Shown one piece after another: positions 3,901 to 6,079 of a stretch of DNA of 6,079 bases. Each line of letters opens with the position of its first letter. Position 1 is the first letter of the stretch. A model generated the notes under the pieces. It was not told where the DNA came from and did not search any database. It worked only from the letters and a program-made list of their open reading frames with translations. The stretch is from an uncultured Pseudomonadota bacterium. Its GTDB lineage: Bacteria > Pseudomonadota > Gammaproteobacteria > Steroidobacterales > Steroidobacteraceae. The position numbers were made by a program, and so were the translations under genes. The stretch covers positions 1-6,079 of the forward strand of contig CAITAM010000179.1 of NCBI GenBank assembly GCA_903890265.1, written 5' to 3'.

Positions 3901-4812
3901 TTAGCTGACCGACGTTCGGGCAAGACTCGCGGCCCACAGCGCGCCGCGAAGCCCGGCGCGATCGCCGAGCTCGCTCGGCACCACCGGGATTGGTCGGGTC
4001 GTCAGTTCGGGGATCGCCCGCTCGACGCGGGAGACGAGCTCTGGACGGACGCCGATGCTGCCGCCGAGCACGACGCGCTGGAGATCGAGGACTGCCTGCA
4101 GCGTGACGATGGCCTGAGCGATCCGGCGCGCGGTTTCATCAAGGACCTCGCTTGCGATGCGATCGCCGTCATTGGCTCGCGCGAACAACTCCCTGACCGT
4201 CGCAGCGCCCGTCCCGCCCGCCAGCCGGTAGCGATCCATGATCGCCTGCGAGCGCACTTCCGTCTCGAAGGTCACCGGCGACCCGTCGCGCAGGCCCTCC
4301 TGGGGCAGGTCGGCGATTTCCCCCGCCGCGCCCGTGGCGCCGGTGTACAGCCGGCCGTTGAGCAGCAGGCCGAGTCCCGCGCCGGTCCCGAGCGACAGGA
4401 ACGCCGCGTGCTGGAGACCGGCCGCACCGCCGAGCGCGTGCTCGCCGAGCATGGCGAGGTTGACGTCGTTGTGGAGCTCGACGCGGGTGCCGAGGCGCTC
4501 GCTGATGAAGCCCGCCACGTCCATGCCGTCGAAACCGCGGATGTGCGGAATCTGCGAAATCCGCTGCGACCCGGGGTCGACGACACCCGGGACGCCGATG
4601 CACACGGCACGCACCGGAACGGGCGGGCTGCCGTCCATGCCGGCAAGACGCCGCACGGCCGACACCAGTTGCTCGGCAACGTGCACCCCGCCGCGCGGAT
4701 CGGTCGGCTCGACCAGTTCGTGCAGCAGCGAGCCATCGGTGTCAGCCGACGCCGCGGCGAGCTTCGTGCCGCCGAGGTCGATGCCAAAACAGCCGCTTTG
4801 CGTTGCCGCCAT
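3901..4812 (-). CDS. ROK-family sugar-kinase-like protein
   Basis: This 303-aa ROK protein, a glucokinase/fructokinase-type fold, is predicted to phosphorylate a hexose or amino sugar in the cytoplasm. The phosphate-1 motif DLGGTK is at residues 12-17. HNDVNLAMLGEHALGG has the catalytic Asp at D116. LSLGTGAGLG at 139-148 is the second phosphate motif, and VVLGGS at 247-252 closes the adenosine site. The usual ROK signature GExGH and the zinc ligands CxCGxxGC are absent. The place reads GAAGEIADLPQEGL, so the His that helps bind sugar and zinc is missing. Activity or substrate may therefore differ from standard glucokinases. The ATG at 4812 has GAGGGG just upstream and follows the regulator stop by 10 nt. 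The frame is open to 5451, but that part is the shadow of the regulator gene. A role as a second regulator-like sensor is less likely because it has no DNA-binding domain. Confidence 0.85.
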   Translation of the reverse strand: MAATQSGCFGIDLGGTKLAAASADTDGSLLHELVEPTDPRGGVHVAEQLVSAVRRLAGMDGSPPVPVRAVCIGVPGVVDPGSQRISQIPHIRGFDGMDVAGFISERLGTRVELHNDVNLAMLGEHALGGAAGLQHAAFLSLGTGAGLGLLLNGRLYTGATGAAGEIADLPQEGLRDGSPVTFETEVRSQAIMDRYRLAGGTGAATVRELFARANDGDRIASEVLDETARRIAQAIVTLQAVLDLQRVVLGGSIGVRPELVSRVERAIPELTTRPIPVVPSELGDRAGLRGALWAASLARTSVS

Positions 4813-4822
4813 GGCCCCTCGC

Positions 4823-6028
4823 CTACGCCGCCCGAGGCGGTGGCAGCGGCAGCGGGAGCGCGGTGGCGTGCTCGCTGCCACCGAAGAACTCCTCGTGCAG
4901 CTGGCGCAGCGCGACCGAGAGCGCGCCGACGACGCCGGCGCGCGCGCCGAGCGTGCTCGTGCGCACCTCGACCGGCCGGGGTGCCAGCCTGTCGAGCACG
5001 GCGGCGACGCGCACCGCGAGTTCCGGGCGGCCGCCGAGCGAGCCGCCGAGGACCAGTACCTTAGGATCCATGACGGCGACCACGGCGCACGCGGCAAGAC
5101 CGATGAGATGGGCCGTCGCTTCGACGACCTGCGCTGCCGTCGGCTCCCCGGCCGCGGCCTCCTCGAAGACCCCGAGGGCCGTGGTCGCGGTCGTACCGCC
5201 CGCCTCCAGGTACCGGCGCAGGACGCCGGCCGCACCGACCTGGTATTCGAGGCAGCCCTGCGCCCGTGACTCCGGCAGCAGGGGATCCCCGCCAATCGGC
5301 AGGTACCCGATCTCGCCGGCCGCCGCGTGCTCGCCGCGCACCAGCTGGCCGTTGATGAAAAGACCGAGGCCCACGCCGCTGCCGAGCGACAGGTAGGCGA
5401 CGTTGCCGACGTGCTGGGCACAGCCGTGCCAGATCTCGCCCAGGAGCTCAAGGTTGATGTCGTTCTCGAGCACGACCGCGCTGCCCAGCTTCTCGGCGAG
5501 CAGGCTGACCACGTTCACGTGGTCGAGGTCGTGGATGTTCGGTGCCAGATCAATCGTGCCACTGCGCGGGTTCACGACGCCCGGCGTGCCGAGCACGATC
5601 GAGCGGATGCGGCTCGGGTGCGTGTTGTTCTCGCGCGCGAGGCGCTCCGCGAGGTAGGCGATCTGGTCGAGCACCCAGGCGCCGCCGCGCGGATCGGTGG
5701 CCTCGGTTCGCTCCGCGAGCACCCGGCCGGCGAGGTCGGCGAGCGCGACGGTGAGCCGTCGCGCGCCGAGATCGATGCCAAGCGCGTGACCACCGTCGGG
5801 ACTGAGTTCGTACAACACGGCCGTGCGCCCGACGCTGCCACTCGTCCGCCCGGCGGGTCGTGCGAGGCCGAGGCGGACAAAGCCGTCGATCACCTCGGAG
5901 GTCGTCTGTTTCGACAGGCCGGTGACCTTCGCCAGTGCTGCGCGCGAGATCGGACCGCGATGCAGCAAAGCGTCGAACACCGTCCGACTGGACAGCTGGC
6001 GGGTGGCATTGGCAAACGGCGCAGCCAT
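4823..6028 (-). CDS. ROK-family transcriptional regulator (NagC/XylR type)
   Basis: This 401-aa protein joins a winged helix-turn-helix to a ROK sugar-binding domain, like NagC, Mlc and XylR repressors. The wHTH covers about residues 14-72 (SRTVFDALLHRGPISRAALAK, then TGLSKQTTSEVIDGFVRLGL). The ROK domain starts at GIDLGARR (84-91), where the kinase motif GGTK is degenerate, as expected for a sensor that does not use ATP. Other motifs are LENDINLELLGE (188-199), YLSLGSGVGLG (212-222), HAAAGEIGYLP (234-244) and VLGGSLGG (326-333). It lacks the GExGH His and the zinc cysteines. The tail ends in a proline-rich LPLPLPPPRAA. The ATG at 6028 has only a weak ribosome binding site. It is the first gene of a two-gene operon with the ROK kinase and probably represses itself through an inverted repeat 11-34 nt upstream. 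The inducer is unknown. Confidence 0.9.
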   Translation of the reverse strand: MAAPFANATRQLSSRTVFDALLHRGPISRAALAKVTGLSKQTTSEVIDGFVRLGLARPAGRTSGSVGRTAVLYELSPDGGHALGIDLGARRLTVALADLAGRVLAERTEATDPRGGAWVLDQIAYLAERLARENNTHPSRIRSIVLGTPGVVNPRSGTIDLAPNIHDLDHVNVVSLLAEKLGSAVVLENDINLELLGEIWHGCAQHVGNVAYLSLGSGVGLGLFINGQLVRGEHAAAGEIGYLPIGGDPLLPESRAQGCLEYQVGAAGVLRRYLEAGGTTATTALGVFEEAAAGEPTAAQVVEATAHLIGLAACAVVAVMDPKVLVLGGSLGGRPELAVRVAAVLDRLAPRPVEVRTSTLGARAGVVGALSVALRQLHEEFFGGSEHATALPLPLPPPRAA

Positions 6029-6039
6029 GGCGTCTCTAT

Positions 6040-6062
6040 TAGTTCGGGTAACTTCCGAACTA
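6040..6062 (-). promoter_or_regulatory. Inverted-repeat operator of the ROK operon
   Basis: TAGTTCGG (6040-6047) and CCGAACTA (6055-6062) are perfect 8-nt inverted arms with a 7-nt A/T-rich centre (GTAACTT). The site ends 11 nt upstream of the regulator ATG. Its form, GC arms around a central AAGTT-type core, resembles operators of actinobacterial ROK repressors as I remember them. A weak -10-like TAAGAT (minus strand, 6062-6067) abuts it, and the matching -35 would lie beyond the window edge. The likely role is autorepression released by a sugar ligand. Confidence 0.6.
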
Positions 6063-6079
6063 TCTTACAGGGAAATCGG

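Noticed and set aside
4238..5269. 343-aa plus-strand frame, the longest on that strand.
   Set aside because: It is antisense to the two well-supported ROK genes. Long antisense frames are usual in GC-rich coding DNA, and the product is low-complexity with no domain.
4813..5451. In-frame upstream extension of the ROK kinase to 516 aa.
   Set aside because: The added ~213 residues are Arg/Ser/Ala-rich shadow translation of the regulator gene. The DLGGTK motif sits near the N-terminus, as expected, when the ATG at 4812 is used.
1..6079. CRISPR array, tRNA, rRNA, riboswitch or retron-like structures.
   Set aside because: No regularly spaced repeats, cloverleaf or recognisable conserved RNA core was seen by reading either strand; a covariance-model search was not possible.

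Overview
The window is GC-rich bacterial DNA in which almost every credible gene lies on the minus strand. It looks like a patch of accessory DNA, with a broken insertion sequence and several toxin-antitoxin (TA) modules, next to the end of a chromosomal sugar-regulation operon. No ribosomal marker is present, so the organism cannot be fixed. The ROK regulator/kinase pair and its operator-like palindrome suggest a high-GC actinobacterium or a similar soil bacterium. This is inference only.

Layout. (1) Positions 1-756: the left part of an IS3-family element on the plus strand. It has orfA and a truncated orfB that breaks off just after the first catalytic Asp, so it cannot be autonomous. (2) Positions 956-1611: a PIN-domain RNase toxin followed by a ribbon-helix-helix antitoxin, overlapping by 4 nt. 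(3) Positions 1612-2152: no convincing gene. (4) Positions 2153-2577: the C-terminal half of a zeta-toxin-like kinase, frameshifted, followed by an intact 54-aa partner-type gene. (5) Positions 2878-3497: an AbrB/MazE-fold antitoxin followed by a Doc-family Fic toxin, with a clear inverted-repeat operator upstream. (6) Positions 3498-3900: non-coding DNA with a 54-bp relic of a second IS3 orfA, a GC-rich hairpin, and one copy of a ~96-bp direct repeat. The other copy lies at 2577-2672, exactly where the zeta fragment is cut off. (7) Positions 3901-6028: a two-gene ROK operon, with a NagC/XylR-type regulator followed by a ROK sugar-kinase-like protein. A perfect 8-bp-arm inverted repeat lies just upstream of the regulator.

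How it fits together. The two complete TA pairs (PIN/RHH and AbrB/Doc) look functional. The zeta locus is a relic that keeps only its small neighbour gene. The ~96-bp repeats bracket the AbrB/Doc cassette and one of them forms the break in the zeta gene, so the TA cassette may have arrived or been rearranged through these repeats. The ROK pair probably senses and phosphorylates a sugar, but neither protein has the usual zinc-binding ROK motif and no transporter gene is in view. No CRISPR array, tRNA or rRNA was seen. The most interesting signals are the repeat-bracketed TA cassette and the two operator-like inverted repeats.
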